Assembly (NCBI GenBank): GCA_017555455.1
Contig: JAFZGJ010000070.1
Coordinates: 45,651 to 109,650 of the forward strand
Direction: 5' to 3'
Length of the DNA: 64,000 bases
Source of the DNA: Lachnospiraceae bacterium
Lineage (GTDB): Bacteria > Bacillota > Clostridia > Lachnospirales > Lachnospiraceae
How positions within the stretch are numbered: the stretch's first letter is position 1; every line of letters starts with the position of its first letter. The notes below the pieces were generated by a model. The model was not told the origin of the DNA. It did not search any database and saw only the letters and a program-made list of their open reading frames with translations. Made by a program: the position numbers and the translations under genes. Below are positions 1-8,804 of this stretch, in pieces.

Positions 1-1788
1 TTCAGATGGTGGAATGTATATAAAAATAATGCAGAAGAGACATATATGGAAAGTCAAGGATTTACTCGCGACGTTATGTATCCAATAATATATCAGCCTG
101 TTATTTTTAGAGCAGAATGGATAAAGATACATACAATCACTTTTGATAGTGATGGTGGAACAGCTGTAAGTAGTCAGACTGTAGAAGATGGAAGCGTAAT
201 TTTAAAACCAGCAGACCCAACTAAAGAAAAGCATATGTTTGATGGTTGGTATAATGGTACAGAAAAATGGAATTTTGCGGTAGATGTTCCAAATTCTGAC
301 ATTGAGTTAAAAGCTAAATGGACTTATACACCTGACAAATATCAGTTTACTTTTAATAGTAACGGTGGAAATTCAATTCCAAGTCAGGAAATTACAGAAG
401 GTGGTACAGCTACTAGACCAACAGACCCAACAAGAAAAGGTTACACTTTCAAAGGTTGGTATACAGACACTACATTTACAACTGAATATGATTTTTCAGA
501 AGTATTAACAGGAAGTACAACAATTGTTGCTAAGTGGGAAATCAATGAGTACACTATTTCATTTGATACACAGGGTGGAAATGTAGTACCAAGCCAGACA
601 CTTGAATTTAATAGCCTTGTAAATAAACCAAGTAATCCTACAAAAGAAGGTTACACATTCAGAGGATGGTATAAGGATCCAGTTGGATTAGTCGCTTGGG
701 ATTTCACATCTGACGTAGTGGAAGAAGATAGAACAATTATAGCTGTATGGGATGTAAATAAATTCACAGTTTCTTTTGATTCTGATGGTGGTAGTGCAGT
801 GGCAGCTCAAGTAGTTGAATATAATAAACAGGTTACAAAACCAAGTAATCCTACTAAATCTGGATACAAATTTATAGGTTGGTTTAATGGAACAGATGAA
901 TTTGATTTCAGTACTCCTGTAAAAGAAGAAATTACATTGAAAGCTAAATGGGAAGAAGTAAAAGTAACACCCCAGCCTGAGGATACAGAACCAACTCCTG
1001 ACACTGACCCAGATGAAACACCAGAGACAGAAACAGAGCCAGAGGATGTTCCGGAAGAAACCCCTGACACAGAGCCAGAGACAGAGCCTGAGGAAGAACC
1101 AACAGAGGAACCAGAGGTTGAGCCGGAAGTAATTGAAATAATCCCTGAAATAGTTCCTGAAGACATCGAACCTGAAATTGAGATCCCTGTGATTGAAATT
1201 GAAGAAGATGAAATTCCAGAGATTGAAATTCCAGAGATTGAAGATGAAACACCTGCAGAAGAAATAGTAGCAGATGAAGAAGAAGCTATTACAGTGGACA
1301 ATCCTTTATATAGTGTAAAGGTTGAAGACAATAATATGAAAAATGCAATGGCTAAATTCGTGGAGGCAATGAAATATATGACTATAGTACTTTCAATCAG
1401 TATATTAGCAGTATTAGGAATCCTTGGACTCTTATTATTGTTAGTAGCATGGATGAAAAAAGTAAAAGTTCATAATGACCATAACTTAGATGACTATGCA
1501 GATGAAGATTTTGTAGTTGTTTATAAAACATCTGTAAAATCCGAAGGAAATAGACTTGCAGAGTTATTCAAGAAAGAAGACAGAGTATGGACACTTAGTA
1601 TTCCTGAAGAAGTTGTGGCTGACAGAGTAACAAATTCATTTAAAATTGAATTAAATAAGTCATTCTGTAAGAGATATAACGGTGAGCAGCTTATAGTAGT
1701 CATGGAAAACTCTAATGAAGAATTAGTTAAAAATCTTGGATTCGTAATTGATGAAAAGGAAAATGAGATTAAGTTTATATTAGCTTAA
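1..1788 (+). CDS. InlB B-repeat surface protein with C-terminal membrane anchor (5' partial)
   Basis: The reading frame is open to base 1, so the gene starts outside the window; the ATG at 46 is internal. Visible are about four tandem InlB B-repeat (Listeria-Bacteroides repeat, Flg_new-like) units, each with a TF(D/N)S-GG core, a G(Y/W)-GWY block and a closing (A/K)W. These are followed by a long Pro/Glu/Thr stalk of PETEPE-type repeats (about residues 320-430 from base 46), one hydrophobic span, a KK(V)K stop-transfer and a ~110-residue cytoplasmic tail. InlB B-repeats are extracellular beta-grasp folds used in adhesion or as stalks. I infer a surface protein whose inner tail faces the cytoplasm, an unusual arrangement compared with LPXTG anchoring. 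A hairpin follows the stop, then two more envelope genes. Confidence 0.85.
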   Translation, partial: FRWWNVYKNNAEETYMESQGFTRDVMYPIIYQPVIFRAEWIKIHTITFDSDGGTAVSSQTVEDGSVILKPADPTKEKHMFDGWYNGTEKWNFAVDVPNSDIELKAKWTYTPDKYQFTFNSNGGNSIPSQEITEGGTATRPTDPTRKGYTFKGWYTDTTFTTEYDFSEVLTGSTTIVAKWEINEYTISFDTQGGNVVPSQTLEFNSLVNKPSNPTKEGYTFRGWYKDPVGLVAWDFTSDVVEEDRTIIAVWDVNKFTVSFDSDGGSAVAAQVVEYNKQVTKPSNPTKSGYKFIGWFNGTDEFDFSTPVKEEITLKAKWEEVKVTPQPEDTEPTPDTDPDETPETETEPEDVPEETPDTEPETEPEEEPTEEPEVEPEVIEIIPEIVPEDIEPEIEIPVIEIEEDEIPEIEIPEIEDETPAEEIVADEEEAITVDNPLYSVKVEDNNMKNAMAKFVEAMKYMTIVLSISILAVLGILGLLLLLVAWMKKVKVHNDHNLDDYADEDFVVVYKTSVKSEGNRLAELFKKEDRVWTLSIPEEVVADRVTNSFKIELNKSFCKRYNGEQLIVVMENSNEELVKNLGFVIDEKENEIKFILA

Positions 1789-1800
1789 GGGCAAGGATAG

Positions 1801-1823
1801 GAGGCGGTTGTTAAAACCGCCTC
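1801..1823 (+). terminator. Hairpin after InlB-repeat gene
   Basis: Perfect 9-bp stem GAGGCGGTT/AACCGCCTC with a 5-base loop directly after the InlB-repeat gene. The downstream T-content is weak (CTCTTCAT), so it may only partly terminate or may stabilise the mRNA end. Confidence 0.6.
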
Positions 1824-1851
1824 TCTTCATATAAAAAGGAGATGACATGTT

Positions 1852-2811
1852 ATGAATAAATTGTATTTAAGTAGTGTAAAAATAGAAGAAACAGTAGAAG
1901 CAGTTGAAGAAAATCCAGTAGCAGAAACTTCTACAACAGACGCTTTCTTTAATGATTATGATAATCAGAATGTGATTACTAATATAGATGAATTTAATAA
2001 TTATAACTTGGGTTATGATTCCATAGTTACATATAAAGAAGCGAGAACAGCTGTAGAGGAAAAAAGACCATTCATTATAGATAAAATTGGGCAGAATAAA
2101 GAAATAGAAAATACAGATAAAATATATAAAACACTATCTAAAATGAAGATTGCAAATAAAATGGTTGAAAGAGTTGGATTTATACAAGTTTATAACAAAC
2201 CTAAGCAGATCAAAATTAAGGAAAGAAATAAGAAAAAATACCGTGGTATAGCCAATGAGGCATTCTTAATTACTAAAAAGAAAAGTTTCAATCAGAAAAA
2301 AATAGGTTATTTGCCTTTGCAGGAATCCACTGTTGATAAAGATTTATATGTAGAGATTACGACAAGTAGAGGTTATCAGTGGTTATTAATATTAATCATG
2401 TTATTAGGAATATTAGGTTTTATATTTGCTACCAAAGATTGGGATGGTTGGAATTTCAATTTAGATAGACTTACCTTATACAAAACACAGGAAACAGTAG
2501 AATATAAAGAAAGTGCTTTGAGTATTGGATTTAATGCCACACCGGTAGTAGAAAATGGAAATGTAAACATTCTTCTGACAAGTGAATTTGCAGAGGGATT
2601 AACATATAAGGCAATGATATATGATGAAAACAATAATTTATTATTTGAAAGTGATGAAATTCAAGCAGGTGATGGTTTAAATAATATTTCATTGAATGAT
2701 AATTATTCAGCTGATTCAAATTATTGTACCTTAGCTTGTGAAACCTTTAGAAATGGAAATTATATAGGTACAGTAGAAAGTGAATTGGTATTTAAGAATA
2801 GGAGTGAGTAA
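1852..2811 (+). CDS. Single-pass membrane protein, unknown function
   Basis: 319 residues; ATG preceded by AAAAAGGAG. The first ~170 residues are charged and hydrophilic (Glu-rich start, then a Lys-rich region around 105-150), followed by one transmembrane span near residues 176-193 (WLLILIMLLGILGFIF) and a ~125-residue C-terminal domain. By the positive-inside rule, Lys-rich sequence before the span puts the N-terminus in the cytoplasm and the C-terminal domain outside. It sits five bases upstream of the transglutaminase-like lipoprotein, so the two are probably translated from one message. No family recognised. Confidence 0.75.
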   Translation: MNKLYLSSVKIEETVEAVEENPVAETSTTDAFFNDYDNQNVITNIDEFNNYNLGYDSIVTYKEARTAVEEKRPFIIDKIGQNKEIENTDKIYKTLSKMKIANKMVERVGFIQVYNKPKQIKIKERNKKKYRGIANEAFLITKKKSFNQKKIGYLPLQESTVDKDLYVEITTSRGYQWLLILIMLLGILGFIFATKDWDGWNFNLDRLTLYKTQETVEYKESALSIGFNATPVVENGNVNILLTSEFAEGLTYKAMIYDENNNLLFESDEIQAGDGLNNISLNDNYSADSNYCTLACETFRNGNYIGTVESELVFKNRSE

Positions 2812-2816
2812 GCGTT

Positions 2817-3905
2817 ATGAAACATAGAAATAAGTTTATAATCTATGTATTGATGCTTACCCTGATATTATCCGGCTGTGAAGAAGAAGTAATCATTGAA
2901 AAAGAAGTTGTGTATACAAATGTTACAATTCCAAAAGAAATATATAAAAGTGATGAAAGATATTATTATTCGCATATAACATCAGATGAATATAAAGAAA
3001 TATATAATCAGATATATGATACCTTAACTGAAAAGAGTGATTGCATAGAACTAAAAATAAGTGATGCATCTACCTTGGAAAAAATTTTTAGAATGGTAAT
3101 TTTTGATAATGTGGATTTGTTCTATGTGGAAAGCTTCAAATACATTCAAAAAGATGAAGAGACAATAAAATTTATGCCAATCTATTATATGAGCATAGAA
3201 GAAATTGAGCAGGCAGAGTATGAGATATATAGTTACACCCAAAAGATTTTAAATAATATTACCTATGATATGGATACATTTACCAAGGAAAAGATTATTT
3301 ATGATTTTATAGTGAGTCATACAGAATATGATATAAGCAGTGAATACGGACAAAGCATTTATTCTGTAGTTCAAAATAAAAGTGTATGTGCCGGTTACAG
3401 CTTTATGTTTAAATATCTTTGTGAAAAAGTGGATATTCCTTGTGTAGTAATAACTGGCAGTACCAAAGAGGGTATATATCATGCTTGGAATGCTGTTTAC
3501 CTTGGTAATAATTGGTACATGGTAGATTGTGCCAATGACAAGGATGAGAATGGGGAGGTTACATATAAATTTTTTAATGTAACAAGGGAGCAAATCTTAA
3601 GATCGTATAATATAAATAACCTTGTTGAAGTTCCAGAGTGTACAAGCATTTTGGAAGAATATTATTATAAAAATGGTTTATATTTTGAGCAGACAGATAT
3701 AGGTAGATTCAGTGATTTAATTCATGATAAACAATCAAAAAGTGAAAATGAGCTGGTTGTTAGATGTGCCGATTCAAATGTTTATGATGATATGGAACAG
3801 TACTTATTAACAGATGGTAATTTACTAAACATAATAGGAAATGATGTTTCAGTGACTTGCAATTTTGATAGAGAATTACTTCTGATTTTTATTAAATGGA
3901 AGTAA
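2817..3905 (+). CDS. Transglutaminase-like lipoprotein
   Basis: 362 residues. The N-terminus is a lipoprotein signal (KFIIYVLMLTLILSGC) with lipobox LSGC and predicted lipidation on Cys21. A transglutaminase-like fold of the papain superfamily is indicated by the triad Cys191 (KSVCAGYS), His222 (YHAWNAV) and Asp237 (WYMVDCAND), spaced as in the family. Such domains act as protein cross-linkers, peptidases or inactive scaffolds; the intact triad favours an active enzyme at the outer face of the membrane. Start is the ATG after GGAGTGAG, five bases past the preceding gene. The MKHR N-terminus recurs in three other lipoproteins of the element. Confidence 0.85.
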   Translation: MKHRNKFIIYVLMLTLILSGCEEEVIIEKEVVYTNVTIPKEIYKSDERYYYSHITSDEYKEIYNQIYDTLTEKSDCIELKISDASTLEKIFRMVIFDNVDLFYVESFKYIQKDEETIKFMPIYYMSIEEIEQAEYEIYSYTQKILNNITYDMDTFTKEKIIYDFIVSHTEYDISSEYGQSIYSVVQNKSVCAGYSFMFKYLCEKVDIPCVVITGSTKEGIYHAWNAVYLGNNWYMVDCANDKDENGEVTYKFFNVTREQILRSYNINNLVEVPECTSILEEYYYKNGLYFEQTDIGRFSDLIHDKQSKSENELVVRCADSNVYDDMEQYLLTDGNLLNIIGNDVSVTCNFDRELLLIFIKWK

Positions 3906-4008
3906 AAAATTATTTTCAAAAATAGATGAAATTTCGCTTGTAAATCATATATTTCAGCGTTACACTCTCCCAACAATAAAAAATTGAATAAGAAAAGGAG
4001 AGAGAAAT

Positions 4009-4707
4009 ATGTTTTATGCAGTTTCAGTAATGATGTTAGGTTACACACGAATTAATGGAGTAGTGGCCTATAATAATTCCACAAGAGAGTTTTTGGAATT
4101 AACACCTGCAAAGGCAAGAGAGCTTATTAACACTGGTAAATTGAAAGGTCTTAAATGGATTAATACCGAAGACGGTGTTGAATTTGTATGTGATACCGAA
4201 GGTTGGAATCAGCAGAACATGCCAATTAAGACAGCTTGCGGTAAATTCAGACCAATGCTTAATGATTACCCAGGAGTTGAATTTAATTCAATGTTTACCT
4301 TGGTTCGTGTCGTAGACGTGGACGAATGTAGATTATATGAGGTAGTTTCCAATAAGTGTTGCCGTATTAAAATGAAAGAAGCAGATTTAAGAGGCTTGGC
4401 AAACATTACCAATATTGCTGGTTGCTGGATCAAAGAGGATGAAATCGTAGTAGCTGATGGTGTACTTATGGTTGACAGACGTACATCTGCCAAAGAAGAA
4501 GCAGTAGAAGTTAATATTGCAGCTTCACCTTTAGTTGAAGAGACTGTGGAAGCAGAACCAGTAGCAGAAGAAAAGTCTGATATGAGTGAAGATGAACCGG
4601 AAGACAGTGGAAAATTAGATATGAATAAAGTCTTTTCTGTTGAGAATGCAGAGGAAACAACATCTGATGCAGGTAAAAAACCAACTAAAAAATCTAAAAG
4701 AAAATAG
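4009..4707 (+). CDS. Hypothetical protein with acidic linker and basic tail
   Basis: 232 residues, ATG after AAAAGGAGAG. The first ~160 residues look globular (alternating beta-like segments such as NGVVAYNN and FTLVRVVDV). The rest is a low-complexity Glu/Ala/Val-rich linker ending in a basic tail (KKPTKKSKRK). There is no signal peptide or membrane span, so it is probably cytoplasmic. The layout YEVVSNKCCRIK-x-A-DLR faintly recalls proteins at 9835 and 10955 (YxVV-x-LRKVKxEDA), which may be a shared fold; that is inference only. It is the last gene before a strong terminator. Confidence 0.7.
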   Translation: MFYAVSVMMLGYTRINGVVAYNNSTREFLELTPAKARELINTGKLKGLKWINTEDGVEFVCDTEGWNQQNMPIKTACGKFRPMLNDYPGVEFNSMFTLVRVVDVDECRLYEVVSNKCCRIKMKEADLRGLANITNIAGCWIKEDEIVVADGVLMVDRRTSAKEEAVEVNIAASPLVEETVEAEPVAEEKSDMSEDEPEDSGKLDMNKVFSVENAEETTSDAGKKPTKKSKRK

Positions 4708-4724
4708 TAACATTTTCCAACTTG

Positions 4725-4757
4725 GGGAGTAGTCATTATAATGACTACTCCCTTATT
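4725..4757 (+). terminator. Intrinsic terminator
   Basis: Perfect 12-bp stem GGGAGTAGTCAT/ATGACTACTCCC with a TATA loop, followed by TTATT, ending the operon before it. Confidence 0.85.
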
Positions 4758-5226
4758 AAGTTTATATTCAAACAACTACATAATTTAAGATTCATGGGTT
4801 ACATCACTAATAGACCTAATTTCAGACATATACTAGATATAAATATATAGTTACAAAATAATACTGTAAATTGGTTGAGTGACATTTCAATAGAAGTTCA
4901 AATAAATGGATTTCTATTAAGCGAGCAATACTGTCAGATAGTTATTCTTCCCATTAATCAACAAGCCTTAAATAAAATCGTAGCGATGAGCAGACCATTT
5001 TATAGTTTACATGGGAGGATAGTAGGAAGGTACGGAGGATATTGAAAGGATACTTAGAGACACAATCCCCTTTGGAGGATAGTGGGGGGAACACTTCTTT
5101 CATCCTTTGGAGGACATGGAAGGCACAATCCCTCTTGGAGGATAGCAGAAGGACACAATCCCCTAAGAAGGTACAATCCCATTCAGATGGCAGATGATGT
5201 AAAACCTTTATGGAAGGTATGAAGGC
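4758..5226. repeat. Non-coding gap with GGAGGATA/ACAATCCC short repeats
   Basis: About 470 bases without a convincing gene. From 5014 to 5180 GGAGGAT/GGAGGAC recurs at 5014, 5033, 5073, 5109 and 5137, interleaved with (C)ACAATCCC at 5061, 5123, 5153 and 5172. The upstream part (4770-5000) is AT-rich and includes AAGCGAGCAATACTG, resembling GCGAGCAGT motifs in other spacers of the element. Confidence 0.6.
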
Positions 5227-5712
5227 ATGATAATCAGAGAGTATGATTTAGTCTTGGATGAAGATACAAAACATAGCAAGTTAGAGATTAAACAAAGTTT
5301 TAGTTACAATCAGAATAAATTTGATGGAGCAGATAAAATATGTAATTTCATGAGAGATAACTACCAGTTGCATCAAAAAGCAGATGAATATGTGTATATA
5401 CTGGCATTTAATACAAGGATGTGGCTACTTGGAATATTTGAATTGGCACATGGAACTGGAAATAAGTGTTTAGTGGATGTAAGAGGAGTTTTTATGAGAG
5501 CACTTTTTGTAGGAGCTCAATCTATAATCATGGTACATAATCATCCCTCTGGAGAAGTAGAACCCTCAAATGATGACAAATTAATAAATCAAAAACTCAA
5601 CGAAGCAGGTATTCTAATCGGAATCCCCTTAATAGACAATATCATCATCGGTGAAAACACTTTTTACAGTTTAAATTCAAATATTACAGGACATATAGAA
5701 AGGAACGAATAA
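5227..5712 (+). CDS. radC: RadC-family JAB/MPN domain protein
   Basis: 161 residues, one JAB/MPN+ domain. The metal-binding signature is visible as VHNHPSG (His104, His106) followed by S-x-D (EPSNDD near 114-117), as in RadC/YeeS-type proteins common on plasmids, phages and integrative elements. Biochemical function is unsettled; the fold is that of zinc peptidases, and the historical link to DNA repair is not supported for the family. It lacks the N-terminal helix-hairpin-helix of full-length chromosomal RadC. The ribosome site is weak (GGAAGGTATGAAGGC). The next small gene starts one base after the stop, so they are co-translated. Confidence 0.85.
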   Translation: MIIREYDLVLDEDTKHSKLEIKQSFSYNQNKFDGADKICNFMRDNYQLHQKADEYVYILAFNTRMWLLGIFELAHGTGNKCLVDVRGVFMRALFVGAQSIIMVHNHPSGEVEPSNDDKLINQKLNEAGILIGIPLIDNIIIGENTFYSLNSNITGHIERNE

Positions 5713-5713
5713 T

Positions 5714-5899
5714 ATGAAAAAGAAGGAAACTTACACCAGAGAAGAAGTAATAGAGATGTTAAAACAAATGCAGACAGAAACTGTAAAATGCCAAGGTTTC
5801 TTTGCAGGACATGTTACTCAACTTTGGGTAGTTAAATCAATGCTTGGAAAAAGAATTGAGGAACTTGGTGGTGAGAGTATACAGATTAAAATTGTTTAA
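5714..5899 (+). CDS. Small hypothetical protein downstream of radC
   Basis: 61 residues with an amphipathic helical start (TREEVIEMLKQMQTETVKC). The ATG is one base after the radC stop, with AAAGGAACG as ribosome site, so it looks translationally coupled. Cytoplasmic, no known domain. The sequence is gene-like (balanced charge, no stop-rich frame), which favours a real gene. Confidence 0.65.
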   Translation: MKKKETYTREEVIEMLKQMQTETVKCQGFFAGHVTQLWVVKSMLGKRIEELGGESIQIKIV

Positions 5900-5973
5900 G
5901 ATTTAGGCGGATAACATGCTGGCGATAGTTTGTTTCTTCATCCCTAATAAATTGAGAAAGGAGACACCCCAAT

Positions 5974-6156
5974 ATGTGTACCATGACAGATTCAATATTT
6001 TTAATTTTTCTAATACTTTCAAATCTCATTTTAATTGGCATCTGTTGTTCAATCTATATTTTTAAAGCCATAACCCAGTGCTTGAATAACATAACAGATG
6101 CAGCAGTCAAAGAAATGAGTTTAACCACCCACACCACCACCTCCAAAGAAGACTAA
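5974..6156 (+). CDS. Small single-span membrane protein
   Basis: 60 residues, ATG after a good GAAAGGAGA site. One hydrophobic span (IFLIFLILSNLILIGICCSIYIF, about residues 8-30) and a short polar Thr-rich tail. No family recognised. It is the last gene before a repeat-rich gap. Confidence 0.6.
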   Translation: MCTMTDSIFLIFLILSNLILIGICCSIYIFKAITQCLNNITDAAVKEMSLTTHTTTSKED

Positions 6157-6503
6157 AATCATCAGGAGGAAGTAGAGGTAAGAACACCACTATTACGAAT
6201 TAGTACCAAAACCTCAGGAGGATAAACAAGGACGGGTAAAAGAGGAGGATAGACAGGAGAGGGCAAGGAACCACCCATACCCCTCAAATCCTTAGTTTAT
6301 CCTCCTTTTTCCATATCCTCCAATCAAAGGGGCGTAAGCATAGGGGCTTCGCCTCTTTCCAATCCTCCATACCACCCATACCACCAAACCAAACAATCTT
6401 CAATAACCACCCATACCAAACAATCCAATCAATTACACCAATCCACCATACCCTTAATTTATCATCCTTTTTTTAAAATTTTAAACCAATCTTTTAAAAA
6501 TAG
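6157..6503. other. Non-coding gap with paired GGAGGATAAAC / CTTAGTTTATCCTCC elements
   Basis: No gene seen. GGAGGATAAACAAGG at 6217-6231 can pair with CCTTAGTTTATCCTCC at 6290-6305, enclosing a purine-rich loop and followed by TTTTT, so the pair may act as a long hairpin or terminator. The rest is rich in ACCACCCATACC-type sequence, strongly G-poor on this strand. Confidence 0.55.
6290..6305 (+). repeat. CCTTAGTTTATCCTCC dispersed element, copy 1
   Basis: Exact copy of a 15-16 bp element found at least six times in non-coding DNA of this window. The TATCCTCC end equals the 16S rRNA anti-Shine-Dalgarno core. Confidence 0.8.
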
Positions 6504-6512
6504 TGTTATAAT
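6504..6512 (+). promoter_or_regulatory. Extended -10 promoter of lipoprotein gene
   Basis: TGTTATAAT: a consensus TATAAT with the TG extension one base upstream, 30 bases before the lipoprotein start. No good -35 is visible, which is usual for extended -10 promoters. Confidence 0.6.
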
Positions 6513-6542
6513 ACAACAAATAGAAAGCGAGGAATTTAAAAC

Positions 6543-7172
6543 ATGAAACATAGACTTTTATTATTAACCCTTATTTTAGGTTTATACCTATCCTTAAATG
6601 CCTGCAACAAACAATCCGAACCAACCCCAGAGACCGTACAGGAAGAAACATCCGCTGTTGAAGAGACCACACCAGCAGAACCAACAGAACCAACAGAACC
6701 TATAGAAGAAACCACTTCCACAGAGAATAGTTTAGACGACAAAGCAATGAACCCAGACTACAACAACCCTGAAGAGTATGCCGCAGACACAGAAGAAACC
6801 ATAGCAGAATCTTCAAGTGGTTCAGGATTATCCTTTAATGTAGATATCCTAGATGAAACAGCTGAAGGTTACAAAAAAGATCTCGAAGCAGGTAGAATTA
6901 CTCAGGAAACATATGACGTCTTAATGGGATTCTTAGAAGAAGCAGAGGCATTAGCAGATGAAAATGGAGATTTTTCTCTTGATGAAGTTTATGAAAGCGC
7001 AGACGCCAAAAACGAATCCTCCACCAGCTCCAGCAGCGGATCTTACGAATCCACTCCAGAAGCAGATGCCTGGTTAGCAGAGCACGGCACAAAAGGTGTA
7101 GAAGGCGCCAGCGTTCAAGGTATTCAGGAATTGCAGCACGATCCAAGTCTATCCTGGATAAATTCAAACTAA
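6543..7172 (+). CDS. Lipoprotein of the MKHR family with SHOCT-like motif
   Basis: 209 residues. The lipoprotein signal LLLLTLILGLYLSLNAC gives predicted lipidation on Cys21, followed by a Pro/Glu/Thr-rich linker. A short helix EAGRITQETYDVLMGFLEEA resembles SHOCT-type motifs (aGxITxEEYdxxxxxL). The tail is Ser-rich. Signal and layout match lipoproteins at 21023 and 47124, so this is a dispersed family within the element, probably displayed on the outer membrane face. Function unknown. Confidence 0.8.
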   Translation: MKHRLLLLTLILGLYLSLNACNKQSEPTPETVQEETSAVEETTPAEPTEPTEPIEETTSTENSLDDKAMNPDYNNPEEYAADTEETIAESSSGSGLSFNVDILDETAEGYKKDLEAGRITQETYDVLMGFLEEAEALADENGDFSLDEVYESADAKNESSTSSSSGSYESTPEADAWLAEHGTKGVEGASVQGIQELQHDPSLSWINSN

Positions 7173-7206
7173 GGTTCAGGTACGTGGTTCCAAGTTAGTA
7201 TTACCC

Positions 7207-7227
7207 GATGTGTTTCCAGAACACATC
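7207..7227 (+). other. Hairpin downstream of lipoprotein gene
   Basis: 8-bp inverted repeat GATGTGTT/AACACATC. The preceding AGTATTACCC recurs downstream of the lipoprotein gene at 47124, so the 3' flank of the lipoprotein module is conserved as well as its leader. Confidence 0.5.
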
Positions 7228-7261
7228 CCATTCAATCAAACGCCGCAAGGCAAAAATTTTT

Positions 7262-7302
7262 ATATACCAACGTTGTTTTTGAATCAACGTTGGTATATTT
7301 AA
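7262..7302 (+). terminator. Intrinsic terminator of lipoprotein gene
   Basis: Perfect 14-bp stem ATATACCAACGTTG/CAACGTTGGTATAT with a TTTTTGAAT loop, then TTAATTT. Confidence 0.8.
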
Positions 7303-7501
7303 TTTCATCACTATTAATTTGATATGGTATGTTCGGTAAATTCATGTTCATCAAACAAATTATTATTCCCGCTCACATCCTTATTAATAGCATCACAGCT
7401 CATGGGCTATACAGCAGCTTATCACTCTAACAAACCATATATTTATAAATACACCTCCAACCCCAGTACAGACTCAATCTCCAGCATTCTTTTCAAGTGA
7501 T

Positions 7502-7509
7502 TGTATAAT
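7502..7509 (+). promoter_or_regulatory. Putative promoter -10 (TGTATAAT)
   Basis: TATAAT at 7504-7509 about 35 bases before a small ORF with a strong ribosome site. The -35 is not clear. Confidence 0.4.
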
Positions 7510-7543
7510 TTAATATTTTTATTATTAGCTGGAGGATGTTAGG

Positions 7544-7624
7544 ATGCATTACTCAAAACTTCCCAAAGAAAAATTTTATTTTCTTCCTGCATCGATTTGT
7601 AAAAATCCGTTTTCAGCATTATAA
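7544..7624 (+). CDS. Possible 26-residue small protein or leader peptide
   Basis: ATG preceded by GGAGGA with a 7-base gap and by a TATAAT box, coding for MHYSKLPKEKFYFLPASICK and six more residues. The start faintly resembles the N-terminus of mobile-element replication-type HTH proteins (xYxKLPKEIF), so it could be a remnant. It could also be a leader for the 71-residue gene downstream. Support is only the ribosome site and promoter. Confidence 0.35.
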   Translation: MHYSKLPKEKFYFLPASICKNPFSAL

Positions 7625-7660
7625 TAATTATACAGGAGTAGGAAGAGGAACCCATATTTA

Positions 7661-7876
7661 ATGTTTACCAAAAAGATAACCAAGCAGTCATACAACAAAG
7701 CAGAGCAGAAACCAATAATCCGTAGCAGTATTTGTACCGGTGAAAAAGTGGCTGGTTTCAAAGACCTGAAGACAGGTCACTTTACAGAAGTCATGGCAAT
7801 CAAATCCAACAAAGACCTTGACAGTTTCTTGGAACAGTATGATATTGAAGTAGCAGAGATTAAAACGGAATATTAG
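7661..7876 (+). CDS. Small hypothetical protein (KPIIRSSICTGEKVAGF family)
   Basis: 71 residues, compact, no signal or membrane span. The block KPIIRSSICTGEKVAGFKD followed by TGHFTEVMAIKSNKDLDSF looks like a small conserved Clostridia family that I half recognise from accessory elements but cannot name. The ribosome site is modest (GGAAGAGG, 11-base gap). Cytoplasmic; function unknown. Confidence 0.6.
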   Translation: MFTKKITKQSYNKAEQKPIIRSSICTGEKVAGFKDLKTGHFTEVMAIKSNKDLDSFLEQYDIEVAEIKTEY

Positions 7877-8124
7877 TTTAAATATGGAGGATAAACAGGA
7901 CATCTTCCTTTAGTAATCCAAAATATTAGGAGGATAGACAGGGAATGGGTAGGTGACAAACACCAACCAATCTTTAACAATCCAAAATTTTAAGAGGATA
8001 AGCAGAGGTGACAAGCAGAGCAGCATCTTTAGTTTATCTTCTTTTTATTTTCTGACATGACGGATATCAAGAAACAGCAAACCCAAGTAAAAGAACAACC
8101 ACTCCAAGTAAAAGAACACCAACC

Positions 8125-8139
8125 ATTAGTTTATCCTCC
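8125..8139 (+). repeat. TTAGTTTATCCTCC dispersed element, copy 2
   Basis: ATTAGTTTATCCTCC, one base different from the consensus. A further diverged copy (TTTAGTTTATCTTC) lies at about 8028. Confidence 0.75.
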
Positions 8140-8788
8140 AAAACCACCATGAACCTTATTTTAATATCCTCCAATGCATCAAAATCCCCTTTTAGACCTA
8201 TTCTTCACATACATATTTTTGAAACATTGTCCTAAAAAACCACCAACAGTAACTAAAATTTATAATACCTTAAAATCCTTTTCAGACCTATATTAAAAAA
8301 TTCCAATGGGAATTAAACGATTTTCAGACTTCTAAAAACACCCTAAGCAGTGTCGATTTTTAGCCTTTAACATTTGTAAAAAATTTGCAGACATTTCACT
8401 ATACATTGGGGTAAAATCAACATTTTCTTAAAAACCCAAACTTATCTGAGTATTTTATTGTAGTGAAAAACGGCTTTTTAACATCTGAAAATAAAGAACC
8501 AATAATTTGAAAAAGACGATTTCAAGCAGTATATACGAAATAGTTTATTTTTAATCCAGTAAGAAACCATAGAGCCGGGAGGAAACAGAAGGAAACAATA
8601 GCCAACAGGAGAAACAATAGCCAACAGAGATTAAAGACGAAAGCATAAGAAACAGAACAGTTACGGTTTATAGGAAGTATAAACCGATTTATAGAAATAC
8701 TTACCATAGAATAAAATCTAAAAACATATCAAATCAAAGCAAAATCATAACAGCAGGATAACAAAACATGCCAGACACGTGTAACAAT

Positions 8789-8804
8789 CCTTAGTTTATC
8801 CTCC
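8789..8804 (+). repeat. CCTTAGTTTATCCTCC dispersed element, copy 3
   Basis: Exact copy of the dispersed element, inside non-coding block A. Confidence 0.8.

Noticed and set aside
807..1331. Minus-strand ORF of 174 codons, Ser-rich, opposite the InlB-repeat stalk
   Set aside because: Antisense shadow of the Pro/Glu/Thr repeat coding region; no ribosome site and composition explained by the other strand.
4266..4775. Minus-strand ORF of 169 codons
   Set aside because: Overlaps the 4009 gene and runs through its terminator; Ser/Thr-rich composition is the antisense of the acidic linker.
8522..8707. Minus-strand 61-codon ORF with hydrophobic stretch
   Set aside because: Lies in the non-coding block with no ribosome site; block B has no counterpart ORF.
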